64,000 nt of DNA from Entoloma clypeatum. Lineage: Eukaryota > Basidiomycota > Agaricomycetes > Agaricales > Entolomataceae. The DNA lies in NCBI GenBank assembly GCA_963565915.1, contig OY751487.1, forward strand, positions 2,418,001 through 2,482,000, in the 5' to 3' direction. The notes below the pieces were generated by a model. It was not told the DNA's origin. It did not search any database and worked only from the letters and a program-made list of their open reading frames with translations. Both the position numbers and the translations under genes were made by a program. Positions 19,881-31,999 of this stretch are shown piece by piece. The first letter of the stretch is position 1. Each line of letters opens with the position of its first letter.

Positions 19881-21480
19881 GCTCCGCGCTCACTTGACCT
19901 CAGCAACTCGTGCTGGCGCGCTCGCAGTACTTGAAGAAGATTGCTTACATTAATTTTACATAAGAAAATTGGTCAGCCACATGACTTCATCATTTATCTT
20001 ATAGATACGACCTGTTCAGTCACGCCACTTTTGGCTTAATGTAACGGTCACACTCCATCAATGAACACTTCTGAAAATGGTCACAAATCACAAAATATGT
20101 GACAATCAATGAATTTTTCTTTCTCTTTGGGTTGTGCATCAAATTGACGGTAAATTTATGTTGAACTAGCCATACTGTGTCTCAAATTTTGCTCAAATGT
20201 GGCACTGTCTGTCACAGATAAACACCTGATGAACACTTGTGTCACATGTCACACCCAATGAACACCCAGTCATAATACTACAGTACCTTGGGGCCTTGTA
20301 CCATATTGTCTGAGATTCTGAGTCAGATTGTAATGTGTCAGTTGTCAGTTTAGAAATGGCTCTGGTGTATTGTGCAATCATAATCGGCGACTGAGTCAAG
20401 TCACGGTGCCAGACTCGGTTTTCAAATCAGTTCCCACACACATGACATCACTGCATATAACCTGCCATGAAAAAGTTGGTTTTCCTTGCTGTTCGAGTAA
20501 TGTTGCCTGTAGGTGACGGATTTGCTCTGAAGGTCGTGCTGTGTCTTGCCTGGTCTTGACTGCCGACACCTATATGAAACCAGTATTCTCATCAGGACTC
20601 AAGCACTGGGCGCCGCCTTTCTTTCCAACCGAGTGTTGTTCTTACCTATCATCAACCTTAACTTGAAGGCGGGAGTTTGGATGTTATGTGAGTTGAGTGT
20701 CATATCCTCAACAATGCCTGCACTAACAACTCATACCTAGCTTTACTTTGGACACACTGACAATATTGCCAGAGTCTTGGGGCCATGAACACTGGTCGAG
20801 ATACTATGCCCCACTCTTGTCAGATGAATCAAGCAACCTCCACTTGGCCGACCACACACTATGACATTTGGGGCATCGCCCATTTGTTCAACGCATTCCC
20901 CAATATATTTGTTGGCATCAGATGGTCTGTTGCTTTCTCCATCTATATGTCCTGCTAACACTAACACTATCTATCAGTCTTTGCTGATACAAAACCATAC
21001 TACACTGCTCAATTCCAGCTAACCTCGCCCCAATACTGTTGGTGGCACTGTGTCAGTATTCTTGCGGGCCCCACCTTCTTCCCCCCCTGGGCTGTTCTCC
21101 ATGTGATGTAGATCTGTCACCAGACATACACCCCGCCGGCACAGTCAATGATTGTCTACCCAACCTCCTCCTCATGCAGAATGGCCTTCTTTCAGCCCAC
21201 CACATCCTGTTCCAGGCTGATGAGACAACCACACAAGACATGGACTCCAGGTTTTGTCCGCTGCCCACTACATACATACTTGAGCTCACCTTTCCTCACA
21301 AGCACTAGCAACTATGCAGAGATGTACAATTGTCCTCACCTTTTTTTTTGCTAATGGTCAATTTTAGTACCCTCATTATCATCAAAGAGGAGCAAAGGCG
21401 TGTCAACATCCATTATGGTGGTAAGGTTACTCTTGAGGCCTTGTTCTTCTCTCCCCCATTGCTGATGTTTGACGACTTAT
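19881..21480. other. Unassigned, AT-rich in part
   Basis: A segment near 20040-20270 repeats words such as tgaacacttgtg and gtcacac several times, which may reflect a decayed non-autonomous element. No gene recognised. Confidence 0.3.
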
Positions 21481-21509
21481 CAGCTCTGTTGAACATCTCA
21501 AGGACGGTC

Positions 21510-22004
21510 ACTTACCATGCCCAAAAAATGCTATTTAGAGGCACATCGTGGTCAGAATCGGCGAAAGAATCAATTCGGATCGAGAGATTTGCCCTATCAG
21601 TTGGAACTATCAATAGGAATGAAAGTGATGGTCACCGAAAACACAGAAACCGACCTGGATATCACTCATGGAGCACGTGGAGAAATTGTCAAGATAATCC
21701 TGCACTCCAATGAACCACCTATCAACGATGAACTGATCCTTAAGCTCAAATTTCTTCCCCCTTATTTCTTGGTTAAAATGACCCGCACCTGTGCTTCTCA
21801 ACTCCAAGGACTGAACAAAGGAGTTATACCTGTTGAGCCAAGTTCATCTCCACATCTAAGTTCCTACAAAAAAAGGGGGAATCAGCACATGTGTCATGAA
21901 GTGTCAACAGTTTGCTCTCACTGCTGTGTATGCCTTCACGGATTATCAGTCACAAGAACAGACAATTCCCTATGCAATTATTGATATCGCACCTCCTCCA
22001 ACAG
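21510..22004 (+). pseudogene. PIF1/Helitron-type helicase fragment
   Basis: The plus strand reads DLPYQLELSIGMKVMVT, then ETDLDITHGARGEIVKIIL, LPPYFLVKMTRT and LNKGVIPVEP; after a frameshift it gives YAFTDYQSQ and IPYAIIDIAPPPTG. This order matches the C-terminal domain of fungal PIF1-like helicases, which are found in Helitrons and related elements. The ATPase core is absent. The sequence stops matching right after PPTG, and its natural continuation is the inverted piece at 19441-19599. At least one frameshift is present. Confidence 0.65.
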
Positions 22005-22019
22005 GCTAAGCAAGCATGT

Positions 22020-22980
22020 CGTCAAATAATACTGCGAGCGCACAGCGCAAGTTGCCGAGGGCAGAGCCTGAACCTTTTGGGGGGCATGTGAGTGCGAAGT
22101 GCGAAACTTTTTTCCGTGGGTTCAACTGTGGGAAGCCCCCAGTTTTTTTCTTTCTGCCACAACCATGACCACCAGAGAATGGCATTGGTGCAGTCACCCA
22201 CCACCAGTGTCGTCCCTCAGGGTCCACCACCCTCCACCATGGCTGTGCAGCCCTACCACGGCCATGGTGCCAGGATGTGCAGTACCCCACCATGGGCGCA
22301 TGAAGGCAAGCCACCACCCTCAATGGGCCGCGATCAGTGGCTGTGCACAAGCCACCACTGCTGCTGATGTGGCACCAGGGGACGACACAAACAAGGGACA
22401 CGATGGGACACGAGAAGGGACAGGGGACAGATGAGGCAACACAACGAACAGGGCAGGGGACAAGAGGAACAGAGCACCAGGGTATGACACAGGGCGAGGG
22501 ACACAACAAAGGACTGATGGCGGCAAGCGAGGGAGAAGACAGCACGAGAAGGGGGGGGGGACATAACAGGGCAACAAACAGGTGGGGGACATGAGGGGGA
22601 GCACGGGGAGGGACACAGGCAGACGAGCACGACACACCACTGCTGCCATGCAACCAACAGACAGGGGCAGAAGGAGGGACGAGGGACAGACAAGGGACAC
22701 CATGGGGACACACCGAGAGACGAGACGAGGCAGGACAGAGGGACAACCTGCTGAGGTGTGAGGGTCCATGGGAGGGTCAGGGCACAGGGCAACAGGGCAG
22801 GAAGACCCAACAGGGGACAGGGACAGAATGGGGGAACACAGCGAGGGAGAGAACCAGAGACACAACAGGTGACCTAAGGAGCCACAGCGTGAGGAACCAC
22901 GGGGAGGGACAGCATGCCGAGGCAGGGCAAGGGCACAATGGGGGGAAGAGGACATGGCAGGGAGGGATGGGGAACACAAT
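22020..22980. repeat. G-rich degenerate repeat tract (gggaca words)
   Basis: From about 22370 the sequence is dominated by gggaca, gggacac and agggaca words with no fixed period. The long ORFs on both strands over it are compositional. Similar tracts form the arms of the palindromic elements at 38.6-39.7 kb and 54.1-55.1 kb, but no inverted partner was found next to this one. Confidence 0.6.
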
Positions 22981-23106
22981 GCCCATCTCCCCTCCCCCCC
23001 TTCTCCCCTCTTTTCCTTTTAGCATTTTGTATATATGTACTGTATGTGTAGTGTATTGGAAATATAATTGATTTGATTTTATTCTGTATTGATTACTGTG
23101 AAGGTG

Positions 23107-23335
23107 ACTTCTCTCATGTGAGGGCCACAGGTCTGAGTGTCATGACACATATTGTAACTACTGATGATATTATTACATACAACACTTCTCTACAAGCAAG
23201 GGCCACAGGTCCGAGCGCCATAGCACATTGTGTAAAATATTGTATCTGCTGATGATACTATTACATACAACACTTCTCTACAAGCGAGGGCCGCAGGTCC
23301 GAGCACCATAGCACACTGTGTACAGTAATGTATAT
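23107..23335. repeat. Tandem repeat, period 77-88 bases, nearly 3 copies
   Basis: Units start with acttctc at 23107, 23184 and 23272. Each contains gagggccacaggtc or a close variant, and the first two also contain a tgctgatgata-like segment. The third is partial. Confidence 0.8.
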
Positions 23336-23458
23336 CTCCCGTTTAATTTAAATTAATTCATATTACATATCTCATATTCCCATGCAGAGACAACGCTGTG
23401 TTGTGAAGCACGGGTCTAAACGCTCATACTACAGTATCTGCTGACGTAGTCAGCACTT

Positions 23459-24486
23459 CTAGTGGGTATCATCTTGAATAAGCATCGCCGGGTAGACGCG
23501 CCTCCCACTGCCGCCTGCCGGGTCAATCCTCCAGCACTGCACCATGGACCCCAAGGTTCGTCCTCTGGTCGTTGCCCATCCTCCTTTCGCTTTGGTGTAC
23601 TCAGAACAGCCCGATAAAAGGACTGTCATGCCCGGGACAGTTCTGGGCGCATAGGTGATTTTCACATTTTCATCAAGGGATTTCATGATGGCATATGTTC
23701 TTATGTAGGGTACGAAAGAAAAAGACAAAATCCTCAATGTGTAGAGATCTCAACTATACAACAGTCTCAGGCCGGTCCTGCACCGTCTTTGTCCCCAGTC
23801 TCAACATCGTCGTCCCCAATCTCAATCTCATCATCTGCGGTGTCATCATCATCGGAAGCGATAATAGACGTTCCGTCATTGAAGTCGGATATATCTGAGT
23901 CAGACGAGTCTTGGTAGATTCTGGTAAGAAATGCTGTGCTACATATACAGAGAGCTGATTGCTTACCGTCGTCTGGGACTTCGTATCCATATCCATGGGC
24001 AATTTCCTTTTCAGCGGCCCTTGCTACAGGGCACGAGCTCATCAGCTATGATTATAGCTCACTTGGAGCGGTGGAAAGAGTTCTGGATGGTCGCAAAAGG
24101 ACTCGGGCAGCGGTGCGTCTGTTCCATACATCTCAGGGAGAGGAGCAGGGATAAACCCGGATGGCAGGCAATGGACCTGGTATTGTGCGGGGGGGCCAAA
24201 ACAGGGGAGTTCAGGAGGCCCGCTGAACATCTGGACGGGGCCTTTTGGGACCCATTTGGGACCCCAGAAAATTTCCGCAAGGTGAGCTTTGAAGCTGTAA
24301 GGATCGAATCTGAAAGCATTGAAGTCGGCACCTCTGACTGGTCAATAGCCAAACATTGTTGTGAGGATGCTCAGAGGGAGGGGGGGGGATCGGTAGGAGG
24401 ACCGACTCGTCGTTCGGATGGTAGTTTCCATAACGAGTTCTTGCCAGTGAAGGACTCTTCCACGGTTCCTTCAACAAGTTAAGCAA
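23459..24486 (-). CDS. Possible hypothetical multi-exon gene
   Basis: The minus strand gives a coherent open exon with FRFDPYSFKAHLAEIFWGPK and GPPELPCFGPPAQYQVHCLP. It is followed by a possible intron (gtgagc...ctgtag near 24050-24010), AAEKEIAHGYGYEVPDD, another possible intron, and an acidic tail DSSDSDISDFNDGTS with DDDDTADDEIEIGDDD. The overlapping plus-strand ORF is less gene-like. Downstream, LDENVKITYAPRTVPG may belong to the same or another gene. I do not recognise it. Confidence 0.35.
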
Positions 24487-24879
24487 TCCAACAACACAGC
24501 CACAGTTGTACCCTTAAAGATACTCAAGTCACATACACCCCTTCTTTAGGTCACTTACTACTGGCAGGCAGGCTCCGAGTGGCGCTGCTAAGGAGTCAGT
24601 TCTTGCTTCAAAGCAGACCCCGAGCTCCCTCCCTGAACTCTACCATTTGCATTGGCACCTGGTTTCCATTCACTGCACTTGGGTATCACCATTACTACAA
24701 ATGTCCTCTGGAAGGCGACAAAGACAGGATGATGCCCTGCAATCGGGTCCAAGGAAACCCCAGTAAGTTTGAAGAGTTGTTCTCTTATGAGTCAGTAGTG
24801 TTGAACTTTTGGCATGATCTGTCCATAGCACGTCGTCTGATCCCTTGACCCACCATGGCCCACATTTCGGCCATGCTGT

Positions 24880-26142
24880 CTTCGCGTTTTGCAACTTTAA
24901 GTCTCTCCTCACTAATGGTCTCACTTTCATTGGGGAAAATCCCCCCGTTGAGTCGCTCTCTCCAGGGTAAGTTGAGCCATTTCTGAAGACGTATCCCTAC
25001 TTCCAAAAATTGTATGCAATTAGGGAGCGACGCAAGCACCAGGTTTTTGATGCCCTCTTGAAGCTTTGCCCTGGCCTTGAAGAGTGATTACTAGATTCAT
25101 CCAAAGAAGGTGTCAGTCAAATTGCTGATCTTGTAAGTATACTTTGAACTGCCCATTGTCGTTCTGCTAGATTAGTCCATAGCTTCAGGTGGGAGCTCGA
25201 GCGTCTCACGCAGACGATACCAAGGGCATGAAAGAGGCCATCATCGATTGGATCACACCCGCGGATGGACATCTTGTACCGCTACTCAGTCGGAAGTCAA
25301 AATTTGATTGAGGCTTCAAACATGACATGACAGGGGCCATGCTCTGTCCCACAAAACTGAACTGGTCCGTTTCTGAGTAGGTTCTCTGGTTTCGTTCTGG
25401 TTTCATAGGTTGATTGTTTATTTTTCAGGACCAGGGAACAACTCCGCAGTGGTAAAAAAGTGCGCGGGGATCAATGGCCGAAAGTCCTGTACCCCAAACT
25501 TTCGTATGACCCAGACGACCTGTGGAAGGGCCTTCTTAGAAATGCACTGTTGGTATCGGTGAGATTTCTGCGTTCAGATTCCGGGTCACCTCGGTAATGG
25601 CAGCATAGGCCTATAAACATGTTTTCACATCGCCAAGTTCTGTTGATGCTGAGGAGAGCAGGGCCACAAAATTGGGAAATGCTCGTATTCATGGAATGAC
25701 AACAGTCACTCCCACCTCAATTGCATACATTGCCATGCAGGTCAGCAAAGAAGCTACCGTTATGACGGGTTTATGAAAATAACAGAGTTATGCAAAGGTC
25801 CGGTTTGCTCTGTCTCCGTCATCTTTTTTCTCTCAGACAGATCGCATCACCGACTCCGAAACCTTTTATCTCAGTCTTTTTGATGTGCTCCATGACAAAG
25901 ATGAATCTGAAAACATCAACAATCTCGTCCATTGGTGGAATGTGTGTGTGTTTTCATTTCTTCTTTCGCTCCCAACTGATCCATTTGATGAAAGGAAAAT
26001 ATTTCCTCACTTGTCTCCAGACATCGTCCTTGCACCAATTGAGGGCAGCGCTCTCCAGAGGATCAAGCAAAAGCGAGCAGAGAGCAAGGCAGCTGGAGCC
26101 AGTGTGCAGCCTGAGAGCGCTCGTGCGGCGGGTGGACATTAG
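24880..26142 (+). pseudogene. DUF6698-like basidiomycete protein, copy 2
   Basis: The pieces run YPYFQKLYAIRERRKHQVFD, LLKLCPGLEE (then TGA), LLDSSKEGVSQIADL, ASHADDTKGMKEAIIDWITP, GFKHDMTGAMLCP, RGDQWPKVLYPKLSYDPDDL, WKGLLRNALLV, ARIHGMTTVTPTSIAYIAMQ, VRFALSPSSFF, TDRITDSETFYLSLFDVL and GSALQRIKQKRAESKA. Introns of about 50 bases account for some of the breaks. The TGA after LEE and the missing residues before GFKHD suggest a broken gene. It is better preserved than the copy at 14.3-15.4 kb. Function unknown; family by recall. Confidence 0.55.
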
Positions 26143-26420
26143 ATATAATTTTAGGATGTTTTGACTTGCACATGTCATTTCCAGAGTCTCCTCTCACTTT
26201 ATCGATGCACATCAATGCAATGCTGGCAAGTGACCAATATAGCCAGGCGGTTGAAGTTGCGACCATAGTCCCAAACGGTGGCCACAGCCTTGGGACCAGT
26301 GAGACTCGTTACTATTTACATACTCGGGGCTACCACTGCCAGCCTGAGCACCGTCTGTCACTTGAATGGAGTCGGGGATTGAATTGACTTCAACGACTCC
26401 GATGCCTGTGCGCTGTTGTA
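26143..26420. other. Flank between the DUF6698-like copy and the satellite
   Basis: No recognised gene. The stretch near 26310-26400 resembles about 16200-16390, so the DUF6698-like copies may share 3' flanks that include the satellite block. Confidence 0.35.
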
Positions 26421-27225
26421 CTAGTGGTGTTGTAATCGCCCGTCAGAGATTTCGTCAACGTCCTTGACACTGCCAAAGGGTGCGCTTCGCCACCGAGACC
26501 GCACCAAGGTGTCACTTTCAACTCGCATGAGTACGATGATCCAATAGGAGACCTGGTGTCACTGGTGCCTCAACAGGCTCACTCGGTCGATTGGGGGTAA
26601 TCCAATATTGAACCTTAGGGAGCCCCTCATGGTGAGTCTGGCTGATCTGTCAACGTCCTTCCATCTGACGCTACACCATCCGCAGTTGCCTCTGCGCTTT
26701 GTTGATGATTCCCCCTCGCCTTTCTCGCTGCATCCTGGTGGGCTGCTGTACAGCCACTGCTAACTTGGGTTTCCTCGTGAACTTGGCCACCCAGACCGCA
26801 AGGTGTCACCGTCTCCGGGTCAGGGTATGGTGATTAAATGGTGCACCCGCCGTGGCCAATGTCCTGCAGCATCCAGATGGTGGAGTGATCAGGCAGATTG
26901 GTGGTTAGCTCATCACGGTTCGTTTTGGTGACCTTCCAATGCTTGTCCATCTGACGCTGGATATATGTAAGCCTATGATCATCTGAAAGTTGCTTTCGTT
27001 GATTTCCCCCTCTCTTTCTTCGCTGCATTCAGTCTTGATGTCTTAATGTCCAGCTGCTGTACGGACACCCCCAAGGGGTTTTTCTGTGAACTTGGCCACC
27101 CAGGCCACACCCAGATGGCACCAAGGTGTCACCCTCTCCGGGTCAGGGTATGGTGATTAAATGGTGCACCCGCCGTCGCCGGTGTCCCACAGCAGCCTAC
27201 ACAATCACGGGTTATATTGGTTACA
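26420..27225. repeat. Satellite-like array, about 3 diverged units
   Basis: Units share cgtgaacttggccacccag, ggtgtcaccctctccgggtc, gtatggtgattaaatggtgc and the acccgccg end. Spacing is about 300-350 bases. The array ends directly at the start of the right SCC2 copy. Confidence 0.75.
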
Positions 27226-27229
27226 GATT

Positions 27230-29923
27230 GCCATCGGATCTGTTGTTTCTAGCATACACTGCCCTGTGGGATCGATTCTGGAGGACGAGGATGTGCATGC
27301 CGACGCCAGAGGTTTGACAGAGTTGACGGAGGCTGATTGCGAGAAACTTAGGAAGGTGTTGGAGATCACGAGGGAGATCATTGTAGCAGCTGATTATTGT
27401 ATTGCCCTTCTGGGCAGTGATCGTCTACAGAAACAGGTGGGTCGTCGTAATCACTTTTATCGACCGAAAGTCCACGCTCATGATAACATAGTTGTATTCC
27501 GAGGAACTCATCATCGCTTGCCTCAGCACAATCAAGAACCAGCTGACGAAAGTGGTATATCCCTTCATCGAAGCCTCCACTGAGCTTGCCTCCGGCACGA
27601 CGGCAACCGCAGCCAGTATCAGTCCCCTTCTGCACCATATTGTTCTGCAAACGTCGCCTGTAGCCCAGGCGCACCGTCGCCAACTAAGTGAAATGTTCCA
27701 GGCTGTGTCGGCTGTCCTTCCTCAACATAATGTGCTCATCAATGCAGAGACGGTCGCAATGAGCGACACCATCATCATTCAGGCAGTTTACATTGCTTCG
27801 GACCTTTTTTCCGTAGTGAAGAAGTGGGGGAGGCGACGGTGTTGGAGGCAAGGGAAAGAAGACCGCGGATGGGAATGTGGTGCTGAAGACGTTTGGGGAA
27901 AATGTAATGAGAGGGTTGAGGTTGGATGTGCTGGCTTTGATTTGCAGAGTGAGTCTCCATTGTTACCACACCCCGAGGATCGCCCCTGACCCGTTAATCT
28001 TGTAGAGTTTTGCAAACCATGAGGATCAGAGGTCGTGGATTATAGAGGAAATTCTGAGTTCCTTACTATCGGATACTAAACAGAAAGCGGGGCAGTTCCA
28101 GTATGGTTACTTTGGATCCCGGGTCTGTTTGCGATTTTCATCCCACATCTGTATAGCCTTTGGGACAGACAGTCAATTAGAACAGTATCAGCACCTCTGC
28201 TCCAACTTGTGCAGACATCGGCACATGACGTGCATCTTGAAGCGAGGAACATTGACAGGGCTCGCCAGAATAAGTTTGCGTTAAAGAGACAAGAAAGTAT
28301 GACGGAGAGTCGGGTGAATCTTGGTCCGTCAGAACCATCTCTTGACGAGAGCGACAATGAAGTATGGCATATATGTATTTTGTCTGAATATACAAGGAGC
28401 TCTCTAATATCGGGCTTTTAGGAATTGCGGCTCTATAGCTCTGGTTTGGATTCTGCTCTGAAAGCTGTGAAGACTATCATAACTTACTTTTTTTAACGCA
28501 AAGGTGGGCTTTCCTGTTGGTTCATGATTTTCAGCATTCAAACCTCCACAGGTCCGGGAAGGGGAAGGCTACCAAGAATTCTAATGAAGCCAAATATCAT
28601 ACGATATTTGACAATCTCATCTCCGATTTGTTAGCTGTGTTGTACTGGCCGGAGTGGCCTACCACGAGTCTCCTTCTCAGTATCGCTTGCAAATTCATGG
28701 TACGTATCCATTCGACCGAGGCATGGTGTCGCACCTCATTTTTCAACAGGTCTCATCGCTGGATGATGTCAAAGCAAACGCCACAGATAACAATGCTACA
28801 AAGACCATTGCCTTGGATCCCCTTGGAGTGATCGCCGCTCATATCCAATCAAGCATGCTCAAAGTCCAATCCGATGCTCATGAATCCACAAGCAAGTTTA
28901 GGGCTCTGAAACCATTAGATGAGGTAGCATACGCGGGCCTTCTCTCGCTGCAAATATTGAGCTAACGGCCATCTTTAGATTGTATCGACAGTTAATATCA
29001 AAGAGTTTGACAAGCTTATTTGGACACATCAGGATGTAGCCACTCATCTTTGTAAACGTTCCTCAGAGGATCAAGCCTATGACGTTCGTTTCTCACTTGG
29101 TTTATTCCCAACTATTTGGTGCTGATGTTGACCCAGAGTGCTTGGGAACTTACTGCAGCCTCTGGGACAAGAGTTGGCGGTCGCTCTCAAACAGGTCAAT
29201 GGGTGGATTACGGATCGTGATGGAGATGAAGATCTCAATATAAGGACCGGTCCGGGCTGGAAGTATTCAGACAGAAAATCAAGACAGCATTGAGGGACGT
29301 GTTGAAGGAACCTGCTGCGGAGTGGGTAATCTTGCAATGTCGCAATTCTTTCCGTTTGGGTTCGGATCTGACCTGTGCTCTAGGTCCCAAGAAGAAGTCA
29401 CAAAAATAAATCGGCTCGCAGAGGAGATTGGAACTATCCAGAGTTTGAAGAATTTGTTCCAGCCGATATTGACAATCATTCTTGTCGCTCAGCTTCGGCA
29501 ATATTCATGCGCACCAAGGCTCTGTGTGCTCTAGGGCAGATTATAACCAGCAATGCCACGATCCTTGCTGCGGTATGTCTGTGGGGTCTGCCGTCTTCCT
29601 GGCCAAACGAATCTCACACACTCTCGTCGCACAGCCAAATGTTCGACGCTCCATCAAAAGTCACCTTCTGGATAGGTCCCCCGCTGTCTGTGATGCTGCT
29701 GTTGAATTGATTGGCAAATACATGATTGATTCACCTGGGGTTGCTGGTGACTATCCTCAGACCGTATTGCAGTATGTCGCTTCAGCCTTGCCTGATTTTG
29801 AAGCTGATAGCTTGTCGTTTCCAGGATACAGGGCTTGGTGTTCAAAAGCAGGTCATCAAACTTCTCAAATCCTTCTACAACGTGATAAGTGATAACAATG
29901 GCCGGCAGGTTGATATCGCTACC
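27230..29923 (+). pseudogene. SCC2: SCC2/Mis4 cohesin loader, right copy (broken)
   Basis: Plus-strand inverted copy of the left SCC2 pseudogene, reaching further 5': LEDEDVHADARGLTELTEAD and CEKLRKVLEITREIIVAADY are present only here. Then come [39 protein letters not shown] and [25 protein letters not shown] joins PNVRRSIK across a clear 63-base GT-AG intron near 29575-29636, followed by [15 protein letters not shown] and [15 protein letters not shown]. It shares frameshifts with the left copy after VYIA and at GDYP. The reading ends at VDIAT (29923), where a foldback element begins. Confidence 0.8.
27375..29923. repeat. Right arm of the large inverted duplication
   Basis: Inverted partner of 8799-11825. 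It has the empty site for the solo LTR near 28150, with a single ATACA. Differences from the left arm are rare single bases. Confidence 0.9.
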
Positions 29924-30292
29924 AGAAATGATGTATTTATGACCTACCATCAGATCAACCATTGGATATTCATATGAAGGGTCGGAAAATATACCAGGGA
30001 TAGTGTAGGACAGTCCTCAAGTGGTCCGAAGGGATTCGGAGAATTGTAGAAGTCAGGAGGCAGAATATGGTCGTCGGAACGCAACATGACACAGTGAACA
30101 AACAATTGCCTAAACAGGATTCAACCACACCTCCTGTCCCAACAACTGTATCTCATCTTCCAGCTTCAACAATTCTCCGAATCCCTTCGGACCACTTGAG
30201 GACTGTCCTACACTATCCCTGGTATATTTTCCGACCCTTCATATGAATATCCAATGGTTGATCTGATGGTAGGTCATAAATACATCATTTCT
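29924..30292. mobile_element. Foldback/MITE-like element with 131-base inverted repeats
   Basis: The arms 29924-30054 and 30163-30292 are nearly perfect inverted copies starting AGAAATGATGTATTTATG. A loop of about 108 bases separates them. The left end sits exactly where the SCC2 homology stops. No convincing target duplication is visible beyond CC. No coding capacity. Confidence 0.82.
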
Positions 30293-31677
30293 CCATCACC
30301 TCCTTACATTCACCATTAACACCCCATCCATCGCTTCCACAGGCGGCGCTACCGACGCTTGGAGGCCCCCTTACATGTAGGAACATTATCTAGGGTGGGC
30401 CCCAACCACATGAGCCCACAGAATCACTGTATGCCATGCCTAGGTAAGCACCTACACCAATCTACATATTCGATTTTTTCGTCATCTCCCCATCGCTCCG
30501 AGGTATATATGACACTGTAGCCCTAATCCTATGCATATACAGGCCTTTTTCACCAATAGGACATATGGAGATACTGCCCAGATCACCTTCCAGCAGGTAT
30601 GTTCTCCTCCTGCCCCACTATGACCTTTATGCATTTGTCACTCACTTCAACTCAAGGCACAGGCCTATATCCTCATCAGAGGACCTCCATACATTGCTGG
30701 GGACTGTTGGGGATGCATTCTGGCCACATCTATATTGCTGGGAAGGTAGTTCTCCTCCTCCTCCTCAGATGTGCGCTTTTTTGAGGGCTGGTTCACCTTC
30801 TCTCTTCCTCTACCTCTTCCCACATGTACTCTCTCTATATTACATCAGTTATGTGCCCTAGAAACAATGATCAGAGTCCTCTGATGATGAGAGATGGCAA
30901 GATGCTCTATCTATACTATATATCTCATAGACAGCCTACAGGGCCATTGTAGGGTTATCTACCTCAGAGAAACACTATATATTGATAGTACCTTGGGATA
31001 CAAAGAAGAAACTATGGAAAAAGATGAAGGGATGGTGAAATTATTGAGATCATCGTGCATGACAGCGAGCGCGCAGTAGCCGAGCAACACGCGGCAGTGC
31101 CCGATCAGGGAAAGTTTTGTTGATGGGTGTTGATCACCCCTCATGACATGTGATGCATGTGATGGGCGGGTGTGAAAATGTCGGAGCACCTGAGGGACTC
31201 TTCTCAACAGGTAATATTTGAGTTATTTCAACAATTATTGGCAGTGTGTGAGTTCAGGCGCGTTCTAGGTCTACAGGCCTGTGTAACCCCCCCCCCTTTC
31301 ACAGGTTTATAATACCATCAAATCGTGATGTTGAGGTGGATAATAAATCCTCCATGCCTCCGATTGTCCATATATAGTAATAGTCAATGGATAGGGTGAT
31401 AGACCATAGAATATTGGTATTAATGTTGGGTCCCCTCAATGGTCTTATCCATTAAGAATAGAATTATTGTGTCAAGTCTATGGTTAAGCCCTCAGAATGT
31501 GACTGTTCCCATGATCATGACTAAAGGTGGTCCAGTGGTATGTAGACTCTCTAGGTAGCCAGTAGTACCATCAGTTCCAATAGAATGTGTTTAATGGGAG
31601 CAACATTATATTCTTTTATTGATAAAAGTGTGGGATTTATGCATTTTCATGCACAGCCGCACAGCGGTCGTATCACC
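30293..31677. other. Unassigned insert inside the right SCC2 copy
   Basis: About 1.4 kb lies between the foldback element and the return of SCC2 sequence. Open frames (for example 30565-30861) show no family I recognise. Short repeats of the type ctatatatag occur near 30900-31000. More than 100 bases of SCC2 sequence are missing at this junction compared with the left copy. Confidence 0.4.
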
Positions 31678-31834
31678 GTCGCTGCAAAATCTAGAAATGT
31701 GCAATCATCCAATGTTCAAGATAAGGGTCCACTTCTCAGCAAAGTTGTGGTGATCACGAGTACGTCGGCAAATTTCAAGGATTGGAAGTCGCCTCTGGAG
31801 GACATGCGGCATAAGATTATGGCGGAGAAGAGTG
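31678..31834 (+). pseudogene. SCC2: SCC2 right copy, distal exon fragment
   Basis: Inverse of about 5347-5515: [19 protein letters not shown] then [20 protein letters not shown] and [10 protein letters not shown]. Homology ends after the codons for EKS and unrelated DNA follows. It confirms that both arms once contained the same gene segment beyond the insertions. Confidence 0.8.
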
Positions 31835-31999
31835 GAACCTTGTTTTTCCCTCCATATTACACCGTAGTCTGTTTTTTCTCACGTCCAAATGTATCTGGGA
31901 CTAGAATTTAGGATTATTTCTCAGTGACCATGACCGTGACGTGGCATGTCACTCATTCGATGTTCATCATGTTCATTGTCATGGTGACATCGTGACTGC

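Noticed and set aside
22006..22980. Long ORFs on both strands (up to 246 codons)
   Set aside because: They run through a G/C-skewed degenerate repeat, are Pro/Ser/Cys or Arg/Gly rich by composition, and have no domain.
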